This document shows, piece after piece, positions 55,182-64,000 of a stretch of DNA of 64,000 nt. Both the position numbers and the translations under genes were made by a program. Each line of letters begins with the position of its first letter. Positions within the stretch are counted from its first letter, which is position 1. A model generated the notes under the pieces. It did not search any database. It worked only from the letters and a program-made list of their open reading frames with translations, and had not been told where the DNA came from. The stretch lies in assembly GCF_003323735.1 (NCBI RefSeq), contig NZ_QOIM01000057.1, positions 124,001-188,000 on the forward strand. Reading direction: 5' to 3'. The DNA is from Streptomyces reniochalinae (GTDB lineage Bacteria > Actinomycetota > Actinomycetes > Streptomycetales > Streptomycetaceae).

Positions 55182-57047
55182 GTGGACCCGGTGATCATCG
55201 TCGGGGCAGGCCCCGTCGGACTCGCTCTCTCCCTCGCTCTCGCCCGCCACGCGGTCCCGTCCGTGGTTCTCGACGCCACCGAGGGACACCCGGAGGTCCG
55301 CGCCGCACGCACCTGCGTGCTGCGCCCCGACACCGTGGCGCAACTGCCCGCGCTGCCCGGCGCGCGCTGGCGCTCGTGGCACACCCAACGGCGCGCCCAG
55401 CCGGTGACAGAGACCGACCTGCCCCCCGAACACGCACCCCTGCACCTGGCACAGCACGCCCTGGAGGGCGCGCTGCGCGGCGCCCTGGCCGGCGAACAGC
55501 TCGCCCGGGTGGTCACCGGCAGCCACGTCGACCTGCTGGAACAGGACCCCAGAGGCGTCACGGTGCACACCCGCGGTCCGTCCGGCACCTGGTGGCGGGG
55601 CAGCTACGCGGTCGGCTGCGACGGCGCACGCTCGACAGTCCGCAAACTCCTCTCGGTCCGCTTCCCCGGCCGTACCGCGGTCGAGCGGCACGCGGTCGCG
55701 GCGCTGCGCGTGCGGCTGCCCTGGGAAGAGGGGCACTACGCCCCGGACGGCACGTGGGAGCCAGGCCAGGTGGGCCGCGCGCTGCTCCACCGCGACCCGG
55801 GCGGCACCCCCGGCGAGGTGACCGCACGGCCGCTGCCCGACGGACTCTGGCGACTCGACTGGCTGCTGACACCGCGCGGCGACCTGGTGACCCCGCAGGA
55901 AATGCTGGAGCGCGTCGCCGACGCACTCACGACCTGGTCCCAGGAAGCACTCCGCACCGCCCGGTCGGAACAGACGGGCAGGACTGCCAGGAACGGCAGC
56001 GCTGCCGGCATGAACAGCGCGCCCGGAGCGGCCGAGGCGGCTCAGCCGGGTGGTGCGTACGGGGCCGGCCTGAACAGCAGGAACGCCAGGAAGGACGGCA
56101 ACGCCAGTGCCGGGCGAGCCGTCGGCGATGGCGGTGGCGAGCCGGCACGTCCGGGCAGCCGTGCCGGTCAGGAAGCGGCCGCCCGCATCGGCCCCTACGA
56201 ACTGGTCGACACGGGAGTGCACACCGCGCACCAACGCCTGGCCCGGCACTGGCGCGTCGACCGCGCCTTCCTCGCCGGGGACGCCGCACATCTGACGGGC
56301 GCACTGGGAGTGCAGTCCGTCGACGAAGGGCTGCGGGACGTCACCAACCTCGCCTGGAAGCTGGGCCTCGCCTGGCACCACGGCCACGACCGCACGACGG
56401 ACGCCCTGTTGGACAGCTACGAGGCGGAACGACGCCCCACCGTCACCGCACGGCTGCGCGCCGTCGACCAGGCCATGGCCGTCGTACGGCGCGGCAGCGG
56501 ACTGCGGTCGCTGCTGCCCGGCGGAGGTGCACGCTCCCACCTGGCCCTGCTGACCGACGGACACCTGGGCCAGGGCCTGCTCGGCGCCCCTCCCGCCTAC
56601 AGCCGAACGCCACTGGCCCCGCCGCGCGGAAGCACCCCCCAGGTACCGGTCGGCACGGAGCAGGGCGCACCCGTCGAAGACGTTCCCGTCACAGCCGTCG
56701 ACGGCTCCCGCGGAACCCTGCGCGACTGGCTGGGCGGCGTCGGCGGAGAACTGCTGGTGGTGCTCGTCGCCCCGGGCACGGCCGTGTGGGACAGCCGCCA
56801 CTGGCTGTCGGCGGGCATGATGCCCGAACTGGCCGCCGCGGTGGAGAAGCTGCCGCTGCGGGCGACACTTCTGGTCACCGAGGGCTACCCCGGCGCGGCC
56901 GCACACACGGTGCTCGCGGTCCGCCCCGACGGCCACCTGGCCGCCGCCCTCCCGGCAGGACGCACCGAGGCTCTCCACACCTGGGCGGAGGCGATACGCG
57001 GCACAAGTGCGGCGACTCGCCACCAGGTGGGCTCTCAGAACTCCTGA
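55182..57047 (+). CDS. FAD-dependent aromatic monooxygenase-like protein
   Basis: A 621-residue member of the p-hydroxybenzoate hydroxylase-like flavoprotein family. The dinucleotide-binding motif is VIIVGAGPVGLALS (residues 4-17). The GD motif for FAD contacts is FLAGDAAHLTGALGVQSV. A conserved segment, VGCDGARSTVRKLL, is also visible. The domain is interrupted by about 75 Gly/Asn/Ala-rich residues (from SEQTGRTARN to SRAGQEAAA). The C-terminal 150 residues resemble the thioredoxin-like domain of this family. The GTG at 55182 has a fair ribosome site. Substrate unknown; a secondary-metabolism tailoring role is possible but no other pathway gene is near. Confidence 0.88.
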   Translation: MDPVIIVGAGPVGLALSLALARHAVPSVVLDATEGHPEVRAARTCVLRPDTVAQLPALPGARWRSWHTQRRAQPVTETDLPPEHAPLHLAQHALEGALRGALAGEQLARVVTGSHVDLLEQDPRGVTVHTRGPSGTWWRGSYAVGCDGARSTVRKLLSVRFPGRTAVERHAVAALRVRLPWEEGHYAPDGTWEPGQVGRALLHRDPGGTPGEVTARPLPDGLWRLDWLLTPRGDLVTPQEMLERVADALTTWSQEALRTARSEQTGRTARNGSAAGMNSAPGAAEAAQPGGAYGAGLNSRNARKDGNASAGRAVGDGGGEPARPGSRAGQEAAARIGPYELVDTGVHTAHQRLARHWRVDRAFLAGDAAHLTGALGVQSVDEGLRDVTNLAWKLGLAWHHGHDRTTDALLDSYEAERRPTVTARLRAVDQAMAVVRRGSGLRSLLPGGGARSHLALLTDGHLGQGLLGAPPAYSRTPLAPPRGSTPQVPVGTEQGAPVEDVPVTAVDGSRGTLRDWLGGVGGELLVVLVAPGTAVWDSRHWLSAGMMPELAAAVEKLPLRATLLVTEGYPGAAAHTVLAVRPDGHLAAALPAGRTEALHTWAEAIRGTSAATRHQVGSQNS

Positions 57048-57385
57048 CCGGAGGCCCTGCCGACCGGGGGGACCTGACCCAAGGTCCGGAACGGCTGAGA
57101 CTGCGAACCGAGGCGCACAGCCGGCTGCCGGGCGCTGCATGGACACCGCACCGTGGCGGCTTCGGCTGCCCAACAGCCGACACGTGGCAACGGGCCTGGC
57201 TACGGCGTGTGCCGCCCCAGCTACCGGCCAGGATCGCTCCCCTCTGCCAGGTGCCCGCCCTCGCACAGACGCCCGCACACTCGGCCCACCGCACACAACC
57301 CGGCGGCCTACGCACGTGAACCGGCACCGAGCCGATGCCGACCCTCAGGACCCCTGCGGATCCCTCCAGACCCGTCCGGTTCCCT
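57048..57385. other. Gene-free region between the monooxygenase and recX
   Basis: A 338-bp stretch between convergent genes. I see no open frame with support, no hairpin of note and no repeat. Confidence 0.6.
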
Positions 57386-58126
57386 CTAGATCCCCGGGAA
57401 ATGCTCCTCCAGTTCCTCCGGATCCTCTCCCTCTTCCTCCAGCGCCTGGCGGACCACGCGGAGGGCGAGGCCCTCCGGGTAGCCCTTGCGGGCCAGCGTC
57501 CCGGCAAGGCGGCGGAGGCGCTTGTCCCTCTCCAGACCCCTGGTGGCACGCAACTTGCGTTCCACCAGGGCGCGCGCCGTCTCTTCCTCCTGCTCCGCGT
57601 CGAGCTCGCCGACCGCCTCGTCGATCACCGTCGCGTCCACGCCCTTGGTGCGCAGTTCACGGGCGAGGGCGCGGCGGGCCAGCCCCCGGCTGTGGTGCCG
57701 GGACTCCACCCAGGCGGCCGCGAACGCGACGTCGTCGACAAGACCGACGTTCTCCAGCCGGGCCAGGACTTCTTCGGCCGCCTCCTCGGGTACGTCCCGC
57801 TTGCGGAGCGCGTCCGCGAGTTGCCGGCGCGTCCGAGGCGTACCGGTGAGAAGCCGCAGGCAGATGGCTCTGGCCCGCTCCACCGGGTCCTGCGGCTCGC
57901 GGGAACGCGACTCCCGAGTGGACCGCGGCCCCCCGGGCTGTCGCTTCTGAGACTGTTGCTCCCCGGGGGTGGACGGCGAACGCGATGGTCCCGCTCCGGC
58001 CCTCGACGGGGCGGGACCATCGCCGTCCTGGGAGCCCGTGCTCGCGCCGGCGCCCCACGGCGGGGCGGAGGCGGAGGACGGGTCCGGGGAGGGGGTGTAC
58101 TCCGGCCAGTCGGTGCGCCGCGTCAC
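57386..58126 (-). CDS. recX: RecX regulator of RecA
   Basis: RecX binds and inhibits RecA filaments. The 246-residue protein has a disordered 80-residue N-terminus and then the three-helix repeats of the family: RAICLRLLTGTPRTRRQLAD, VPEEAAEEVLARLENVGLVD, FAAAWVESRHHSRGLARRAL and the later ALVERKLRATRGLERDKRLR. It is translationally coupled to recA: its GTG lies four bases past the recA stop. Confidence 0.95.
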   Translation of the reverse strand: MTRRTDWPEYTPSPDPSSASAPPWGAGASTGSQDGDGPAPSRAGAGPSRSPSTPGEQQSQKRQPGGPRSTRESRSREPQDPVERARAICLRLLTGTPRTRRQLADALRKRDVPEEAAEEVLARLENVGLVDDVAFAAAWVESRHHSRGLARRALARELRTKGVDATVIDEAVGELDAEQEEETARALVERKLRATRGLERDKRLRRLAGTLARKGYPEGLALRVVRQALEEEGEDPEELEEHFPGI

Positions 58127-58130
58127 CGGA

Positions 58131-59306
<1,176 letters not shown>

Positions 59307-59437
59307 GGGTGCCACCCGGTTGTTTGCTTGAGTCGATCGCTTCACGTCTCACGACGCTAGCGCCTGCCACTGACAATCGGTCCGGACCCGCGCTCCCCCG
59401 GCCGGCATGGCCTGAGCGGGCGTTCGCCGGAGCCTCC

Positions 59438-59467
59438 ATAAGAATCGATGTTCGATTTTTGAGTCAA
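59438..59467 (-). promoter_or_regulatory. recA promoter with embedded SOS box
   Basis: On the minus strand, TTGACT (59467-59462) and TCTTAT (59443-59438) with an 18-base spacer make a plausible sigma-70 promoter. Between them lies the box TCGAACATCGATTC (59455-59442 on the minus strand), close to the Cheo-type operator GAAC-N4-GTTC (one half-site mismatch). LexA bound there would block RNA polymerase. A TTGTCCACA motif on the minus strand (59491-59483), the favoured Streptomyces DnaA box, lies 16 bases upstream of the -35 element. The leader to the ATG is about 125 bases. Confidence 0.7.
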
Positions 59468-59582
59468 GTCGCACCGCTCACCTGTGGACAACTCAGAAAA
59501 TCGCAGGTCACAGCGCTTGACCTGAGAGTTCATGCCCCCGGGACGTCTCCGGAACTTCCTCCGGGACGAGGTGACGAACCGG

Positions 59583-61055
59583 TCATCGGAGGCGCGACAA
59601 CCACCGCCCGAGCCCGCGGCGCCTGCCCCGCGAACCCCGCCCGAACGACACGTCCGAGACCTCGTAGCGCTTCACGTACGCGCTGAGGAACCCCTGCAGC
59701 GTCGCCATCGCCGGAATGGCGACCAGCGCGCCCACCACCACCAGCAGCGAGGTGCCCGCGACCACCGACCCGAAGGCGACGGCGGGATGGATGTCCACGG
59801 TCCTGGCGGTGATGCGCGGCTGCAACACGTAGTTCTCGAACTGCTGGTAGAGGACGATGAACACCAGCACCCACAGCGCCGACCACGGGTCGACGGTGAA
59901 GGCGATCAACAGCGGCAGAGCCCCGGCCAGATAGGTGCCCACGGTCGGCACGAACTGCGAGACCGCACCGACCCAGACGCCCAGCGCCGCCGCGTACGGC
60001 ACGCCCAGCAGCTGCAAGAAGAGGTAGTGCGCGGCAGCGGAGATCAGCGCCATCAGAGCCCGCGAGTAGATGTACCCGCCGGTCTTGCTGACGGCGATCT
60101 CCCAGGCGCGCAGCACCTCCGCCTGGCGCGCGGGCGGCAGCATGGAGCACAGCACGGTCCGCAGCCGGGGGCCGTCGGCCGCGAAGTAGAACGTGAACAG
60201 CGCGACCGTCAGAAGCTGGAAAACTCCCCCCAGCACCGTCACGGAGACCCCCCACACGTTCCGCGCCCCGTTGCGCAGGTAGCCCCGTACCCAGTCGGAG
60301 TGGAAGAGCCCGGAGCGGACCTCGTCCACGTGCAGATCCGTGTGGAAGTGCTGGTTGCTCCAGCGCAGGACTTCGGAGACGTAGCGGGGCAGGTTGTCGA
60401 CGATGCGGCTGACCTGTTCGGCGAAGAGAGAGCCGAGCGCGAAGAAGAATCCGGCCGCGGCCACCAGCAGCACCACGGAGACCAGCGCGGTGGCCGGCCC
60501 GCGCCGCATTCCCCGCCGGGCCAGGCCCGCGACGGCGGGTTCAATGGCCAGCGCCAGGAAGAACGCGATCAGGACGTCCAGCAGCAGGGTGAGAACCCGC
60601 AGGACCGCCCAGCTGAGGATCTGGTAGACCGCGAACAGTGCCAGGGCGAGCACGAAGGCCCGGGGCAGCCAGTGCGGCATCGTCGAGGTTCGTGGACCGC
60701 GACGGAAGCCCGCGGCCGAGGCCACAGGACCGGGACCCTCCCCTTCGGGGCCCTCAGTCGCGGCGGGCCTTCCGCCTCCGTCCCCATGACCGTCCCGCTG
60801 AGCCGCCTCACCGCGCGGTCGACCGCCGTCCCGTCGACCGCCGTCCGGTTGACCCCCGGGGTGCTCTTCCTCTCCGGCCTTCTCGCGACCGCTCCGTCCC
60901 CCGCCGCGCCTCTCACCGGGGCCGGGCTCCCCGCTGTCCTTCCGCCGGGCGTCGAACTCCCTGTCGCCTCTTTCCCGCCCGTCGTGCTCCCCGTCGCGTC
61001 TGTCGCGGCCGTCGTGCTCGCCGTCTTCCCGGCCGCCGTCGCCTGGTGCACCCAC
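59583..61055 (-). CDS. AI-2E family membrane protein
   Basis: The C-terminal 360 residues form a multi-spanning protein of the PerM/AI-2E transporter family, with about eight hydrophobic segments including LALALFAVYQILSWAVLRVL, ALVSVVLLVAAAGFFFALG and a late FVPTVGTYLAGALPLLIAF region. Members export or import small molecules; despite the name, autoinducer-2 transport is not shown here. The first 130 residues are charged and Gly/Arg/Asp/Glu-rich with DGGRR-like repeats. The GTG at 61055 is the first possible start; the ATG at 60680 (MPHWLPR) would drop the charged part. It lies upstream of recA on the same strand. Confidence 0.8.
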   Translation of the reverse strand: MGAPGDGGREDGEHDGRDRRDGEHDGRERGDREFDARRKDSGEPGPGERRGGGRSGREKAGEEEHPGGQPDGGRRDGGRPRGEAAQRDGHGDGGGRPAATEGPEGEGPGPVASAAGFRRGPRTSTMPHWLPRAFVLALALFAVYQILSWAVLRVLTLLLDVLIAFFLALAIEPAVAGLARRGMRRGPATALVSVVLLVAAAGFFFALGSLFAEQVSRIVDNLPRYVSEVLRWSNQHFHTDLHVDEVRSGLFHSDWVRGYLRNGARNVWGVSVTVLGGVFQLLTVALFTFYFAADGPRLRTVLCSMLPPARQAEVLRAWEIAVSKTGGYIYSRALMALISAAAHYLFLQLLGVPYAAALGVWVGAVSQFVPTVGTYLAGALPLLIAFTVDPWSALWVLVFIVLYQQFENYVLQPRITARTVDIHPAVAFGSVVAGTSLLVVVGALVAIPAMATLQGFLSAYVKRYEVSDVSFGRGSRGRRRGLGRWLSRLR

Positions 61056-61098
61056 CGGACAAGTCTCGCCCTACCGGACACACCGCCCGGTAAGCGAC

Positions 61099-61293
61099 TC
61101 ACCTCTTGTGCGCCGGGACGTCCATGACGTCGCAGACCACCCGCCACACGTCTTTCGCGTCCCACCCCGCCGCCAGCGCCTCGTGGACGGTCCGGCCGCC
61201 CAGCTCGGACATCACGAAGTCATGTGCGAAGGAGTCGGCGTACGACGCACCGAAGTGCTCCGCCATCCGCTGCCAGAAGTCCGTCAACCGCAT
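61099..61293 (-). CDS. DUF3046 protein
   Basis: A 64-residue protein that matches DUF3046, a small actinobacterial family commonly found upstream of recA. It contains FWQRMAEHFGASYADSFAHD and VVCDVMDVPA. Function unknown. It is complete (MRLTDFW to KR) and lies 43 bp before the AI-2E family gene. Confidence 0.9.
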   Translation of the reverse strand: MRLTDFWQRMAEHFGASYADSFAHDFVMSELGGRTVHEALAAGWDAKDVWRVVCDVMDVPAHKR

Positions 61294-61371
61294 GCCTCAA
61301 GTATCCCGCCTGGAGGGTTGGCTCCGTCCCACAGCAGTGACCGGGGCGCCTGGCGGGCCTACCGTCGGAGA

Positions 61372-62277
61372 ATGGCTCACAGTGGTTCGGTCCTCTCCCG
61401 CGCGGAGAACTTCATCTGGCTGACAGCGCGCGTGCTGGAACAGCGGCGTTTCGAGCACGACTTCCTGGACGGCGATCCGAGCGCGGTCGAGACGGCGCTG
61501 GACGCCTACCGCAACGCGGACGGCGGATACGGTCACGCGCTGGAACCCGACCTGCGGGGCCCGGTGAGCCAGCCGCTGCACACCGCGGCGGCCGTGCGGG
61601 TGCTGGACGCGATCGGGCGCTGCGCCGGACAGCGGGTCGAGCGCATCGGCCGGTATCTGACGGCGGTCTCCACGCCCGACGGCGCCCTCCCCGCCGTCCA
61701 CCCGTCGCTGCGCGGCTACCCCGCCGCACCGTGGATCCCCGTGGTGGACGTGCCGCCCAGCGACCTGCTGGCAACCGGCCCGGTCGTGGGCACGCTGCAC
61801 CGCAACAGCGTCTGGCACGCCTGGCTCTTCCGCGCGACGGACTACTGCTGGCACACCGTCGAGACCCTGGACAAGACCCACCCGTACGAGGTGCGTGCGG
61901 CGCTCACCTTCCTGGACGGTGTCCCTGACCGCCCGCGGGCCGAGGCGGCGGCGGGCCGACTGGGGACGCTGGTGCGCGAGCAGCTCCTGGTCGTGACCGA
62001 TCCGGACCGCACGGAGCGCTTCCCCCTCCCGGACGGCTACGCACCGGGGGAGCACCATTACGTGACCGACTTCGCGACGGCGCCCGACTCGCTGGCGCGG
62101 CGCTGGTTCTCGGACGCGGAACTGGACCGCTGTCTCGACCACCTGCTGAGCCGCCAGGAGGAGGACGGCGGGTGGGACATCAACTGGCGCAGGTGGGCAC
62201 CCGGAACGGCGTTGGAAGGGCGCCCCCTGGTGACGCTGGAGGCCCTGCACACCCTCCGCGCGTACGGACGGCTTTGA
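61372..62277 (+). CDS. Alpha/alpha-toroid (prenyltransferase-like) hypothetical protein
   Basis: A 301-residue soluble protein made of helical repeats with squalene-cyclase/prenyltransferase QW-like signatures: RNADGGYGHALEPDL near residue 48 and SRQEEDGGWDINWRRWAP near 260. The segments between them are helical with conserved aromatic positions (TLHRNSVWHAWLFRAT). No transmembrane or catalytic Asp-rich terpene motif is visible, so a ligand-binding or unusual hydrolase role fits as well as prenyl transfer. The ATG at 61372 lies very close to GGAG. Divergent from DUF3046. Confidence 0.75.
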   Translation: MAHSGSVLSRAENFIWLTARVLEQRRFEHDFLDGDPSAVETALDAYRNADGGYGHALEPDLRGPVSQPLHTAAAVRVLDAIGRCAGQRVERIGRYLTAVSTPDGALPAVHPSLRGYPAAPWIPVVDVPPSDLLATGPVVGTLHRNSVWHAWLFRATDYCWHTVETLDKTHPYEVRAALTFLDGVPDRPRAEAAAGRLGTLVREQLLVVTDPDRTERFPLPDGYAPGEHHYVTDFATAPDSLARRWFSDAELDRCLDHLLSRQEEDGGWDINWRRWAPGTALEGRPLVTLEALHTLRAYGRL

Positions 62278-62367
62278 ACCCGTCCCCTTGAGCCGCTCCA
62301 CACAGTCACCGTCTGGGCACACCCGGACCCCGTCCGACGCGTGTCCCCGGGCATGCGCCGGCACGCC

Positions 62368-62673
62368 TCACCCCACCGCGCGTACGCCCGCGGTCACCAG
62401 AACGGCCGCGGCGACGACGACCAGGAAGGGTGCCCGCAGCGCCAGAGCGAACGCCGCGGCAGCGAGCCCGGCCGCACGGGCATCGAGCACGAGCGCTGTC
62501 TGGTCGGCGAACGTCTGCTGCGCGGTCAGCGCGGCCAGCAGCGCCACCGGCAGCAGGGCGGTCAGCCGCTTGAGCACAGGGCGTTCCAGAACCCCCGCGG
62601 GCACCGACAGGCCGAGGAGCTTGACCAGATAGCAGCCCAGGGCAGTGACCCCGATGGCGATCCACACACTCAC
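62368..62673 (-). CDS. azlD: AzlD-domain branched-chain amino acid exporter subunit
   Basis: A 101-residue membrane protein with about four hydrophobic spans (WIAIGVTALGCYLVKLLGL, LTALLPVALLAALTAQ, AAGLAAAAFALAL, FLVVVAAAVLVTAGV). It matches the small AzlD subunit that works with AzlC to export branched-chain amino acids or other compounds. The GTG at 62673 overlaps the azlC stop by four bases (GTGA), so the pair is translationally coupled. Confidence 0.88.
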   Translation of the reverse strand: MSVWIAIGVTALGCYLVKLLGLSVPAGVLERPVLKRLTALLPVALLAALTAQQTFADQTALVLDARAAGLAAAAFALALRAPFLVVVAAAVLVTAGVRAVG

Positions 62674-63746
62674 CGCGACTCCTCCTCGCTCCCGCTCTCC
62701 GTTCGCTCCTGCTGTTCCTGCTTCTGCTGCTGTTGCTGTTCCTGTTGCTGTTGCTGTTGCTGTTCCTGTTGCTGTTTTCGTTCCTGTTTCCGCCGCGTCA
62801 GGACGTCCGCTGCCCTCCGTGCCTTTCCGCCGTGCACCACCAGGACGGCGGGGGCAGCCAGCGCGGCCACCAGTACCGGTACGCCGGCGGGCAGCACGGG
62901 GAGGAGGGCGAGCCCGAGGACGGCGGCGAGCCCCGCCGTGGTGCGCTCCACACCGGTGCGGAGCATGGGCGCCAGTAGGGCGAGAAAAGCGGCGGGCGGT
63001 GCCGCGTCCAGTCCCCAGGCGGCGGTGTCCCCGAGCGCTTCGGCTCCGAGGGCGCCCAGGAAGGTGGTGAGGTTCCACAGGACGAAAAGCGTCGCACCGG
63101 TGACGGTGAAACCGAACCGGACGGCGTGCCGCCCCCGCTGGGCCAGGGCGACAGCCGACGTCTCGTCGATCACCCAGTGCGCTGCGGCGGCTCTCGCCCC
63201 CGGGCGCAGCCCGAGAAGGCCGGAGAGACGCAGCCCGTAGAGGGTGTTCCTGGTGCCCAGGAAGAACGCCCCGGCTGCCGCGGTGAGCGGCCCGCTCCCG
63301 GCAGCCAGGGCACCGACCAGGGCGAACTGGGAGGCGCCTGTGAACACGAAGAGGCTCAGCGCGCACGTCTGCGCGAGACTGATGCCGGCTCCTGAGGCGG
63401 TGACACCGAACGCGAAACCGGAGAGCCCGACGGCGATGCCGACGCCGAGGGCGTCCCGCACGACGGCGCGGTCCTCAGTCGGCCCTCCGCCGCCGTCACC
63501 CGGGGCGGCACCCGGGCCGCGCGCATCCGGCGAACCCCACTGCTCCGGCGTATCCGCCGGACGCGTCGCTTCCGCCGGATACGTCGCATCCAGCGGATCC
63601 GGTTCTCTCGGCCCTTCCGGCGCCGTGAACGGTTCAGGCCCTGTGGGCGAGCTCGGCGCTCGGGACGTCGACGTCTCCGGGGTTATGGACGTCTCCGGCG
63701 CTCGGGGCCCGTCGGAGGTCTCGCGGGTCTCTCTCTGCTCTGGCAC
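62670..63746 (-). CDS. azlC: AzlC-domain exporter subunit with polyglutamine tail
   Basis: The large exporter subunit, 358 residues. Residues 1-95 are a disordered Pro/Glu/Thr-rich extension. The AzlC domain follows, including AVGLSGFAFGVTASGAGIS, FVFTGASQFALVGALAAGSG and FFLGTRNTLYGLRLSGLLGL. The C-terminal 45 residues are very unusual: a glutamine-rich stretch (KQQQEQQQQQQQEQQQQQ) ending in Ser/Glu. The GTG at 63746 has no ribosome site and lies nine bases past the AraC-type stop, suggesting translational coupling with the upstream gene. Confidence 0.9.
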   Translation of the reverse strand: MPEQRETRETSDGPRAPETSITPETSTSRAPSSPTGPEPFTAPEGPREPDPLDATYPAEATRPADTPEQWGSPDARGPGAAPGDGGGGPTEDRAVVRDALGVGIAVGLSGFAFGVTASGAGISLAQTCALSLFVFTGASQFALVGALAAGSGPLTAAAGAFFLGTRNTLYGLRLSGLLGLRPGARAAAAHWVIDETSAVALAQRGRHAVRFGFTVTGATLFVLWNLTTFLGALGAEALGDTAAWGLDAAPPAAFLALLAPMLRTGVERTTAGLAAVLGLALLPVLPAGVPVLVAALAAPAVLVVHGGKARRAADVLTRRKQERKQQQEQQQQQQQEQQQQQKQEQQERTESGSEEESR

Positions 63747-63755
63747 AGGAGGACA

Positions 63756-64000
63756 TTAGAAAGCCGCTGATGAGCCGGTCTTGTACGTTCTTGCGCGGCC
63801 ACGCTGGTAGGCACCCGGGGGCACTCCCACGATCCGTCCGAAGTGGCGGGTCAGGTGGGCCTGGTCGGTGAACCCGACGGTGCCGGCGGCCTCGGCCGGG
63901 GGCGTCCCCGCGTCCAGCAGGGCACGGGCCCGGTGGACGCGTGCGTCCGTCAGCCAGGCGTGCGGCGGCATGCCGTACGCGCGGCGGAAGGCGCGCAGCA
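63756..64000 (-). CDS. AraC-family transcriptional regulator (N-terminus outside window)
   Basis: Only the last 80 residues are visible. They form the second half of an AraC DNA-binding domain: RAFRRAYGMPPHAWLTDARV, HRARALLDAGTPPAEAAGTV, GFTDQAHLTRHFGRIVGVPP and GAYQRGR. It is directly upstream of azlC-azlD on the same strand, an arrangement often seen in actinobacteria, so it is likely their regulator. The ligand cannot be inferred. Confidence 0.9.
   Translation of the reverse strand, partial: LRAFRRAYGMPPHAWLTDARVHRARALLDAGTPPAEAAGTVGFTDQAHLTRHFGRIVGVPPGAYQRGRARTYKTGSSAAF

Noticed and set aside
62733..62978. A Leu-rich plus-strand peptide that looks like a membrane protein
   Set aside because: The leucines come from the antisense of the glutamine codons at the end of azlC.

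Overview
The window is about 74% GC by eye, with GTG and TTG starts, GC-rich third codon positions and Streptomyces-type families (HrdB, WhiH, B12-dependent NrdJ, GluABCD). It is a core chromosomal segment of a Streptomyces or close relative. From memory, not a search, the gene order follows the hrdB-to-recA segment of S. coelicolor. No insertion sequence, prophage, CRISPR array, rRNA or tRNA was found.

Layout. 1-5.6 kb: partial secreted trypsin, principal sigma factor hrdB, a long gene-free stretch with an 11-bp tandem repeat, and the sporulation regulator whiH. 5.6-13.9 kb: a fused ABC ATPase-permease, a Nudix protein, a DUF4192 protein, and a RecQ-type helicase fused to a phosphoribosyltransferase whose upstream region carries two TTATCCACA sites. 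13.9-18.1 kb: two uncharacterised genes, rnhB, an ADP-ribosylglycohydrolase, a histidine phosphatase and a YdbC-like protein. 18.4-25.8 kb: nrdR-nrdJ divergent from lexA, with NrdR-like and LexA boxes between them, then a DinG-type helicase. 26.0-31.3 kb: a three-gene siderophore operon (two IucA/IucC synthetases and an acetyltransferase). 31.6-34.2 kb: two tandem paralogous lipoprotein serine proteases. 34.3-47.1 kb: hflX, an M1 aminopeptidase, the RelA/SpoT homologue rshA, dapF, a membrane protein, miaA, two small genes (one an MT0933-like antitoxin), a LigB-like protein and miaB. 47.2-55.0 kb: an RsbW-like ATPase and a glutamate module made of an orphan TAXI binding protein, the two-component pair gluK/gluR and the transporter gluABCD. 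55.2-64.0 kb: an FAD monooxygenase, recX-recA, an AI-2E family membrane protein, DUF3046, an alpha/alpha-toroid protein, and azlD-azlC with the end of an AraC regulator.

How the genes work together. Genome maintenance is a recurring theme: lexA, recA/recX, nrdRJ, dinG, rnhB and the RecQ fusion, with visible SOS boxes at lexA and recA. Others serve translation and tRNA modification (miaA, miaB, hflX), the stringent response (rshA), development (whiH, hrdB), and nutrient uptake (gluABCD under GluRK, siderophore synthesis).

The items most worth following are: the TAXI protein beside GluRK-GluABCD, the RecQ-PRTase fusion with DnaA-box-like repeats, the tandem lipoprotein proteases, the minimal siderophore operon without an amine hydroxylase, the ABC fusion with altered catalytic residues, and the rshA product with a degenerate synthetase domain and a long insertion.
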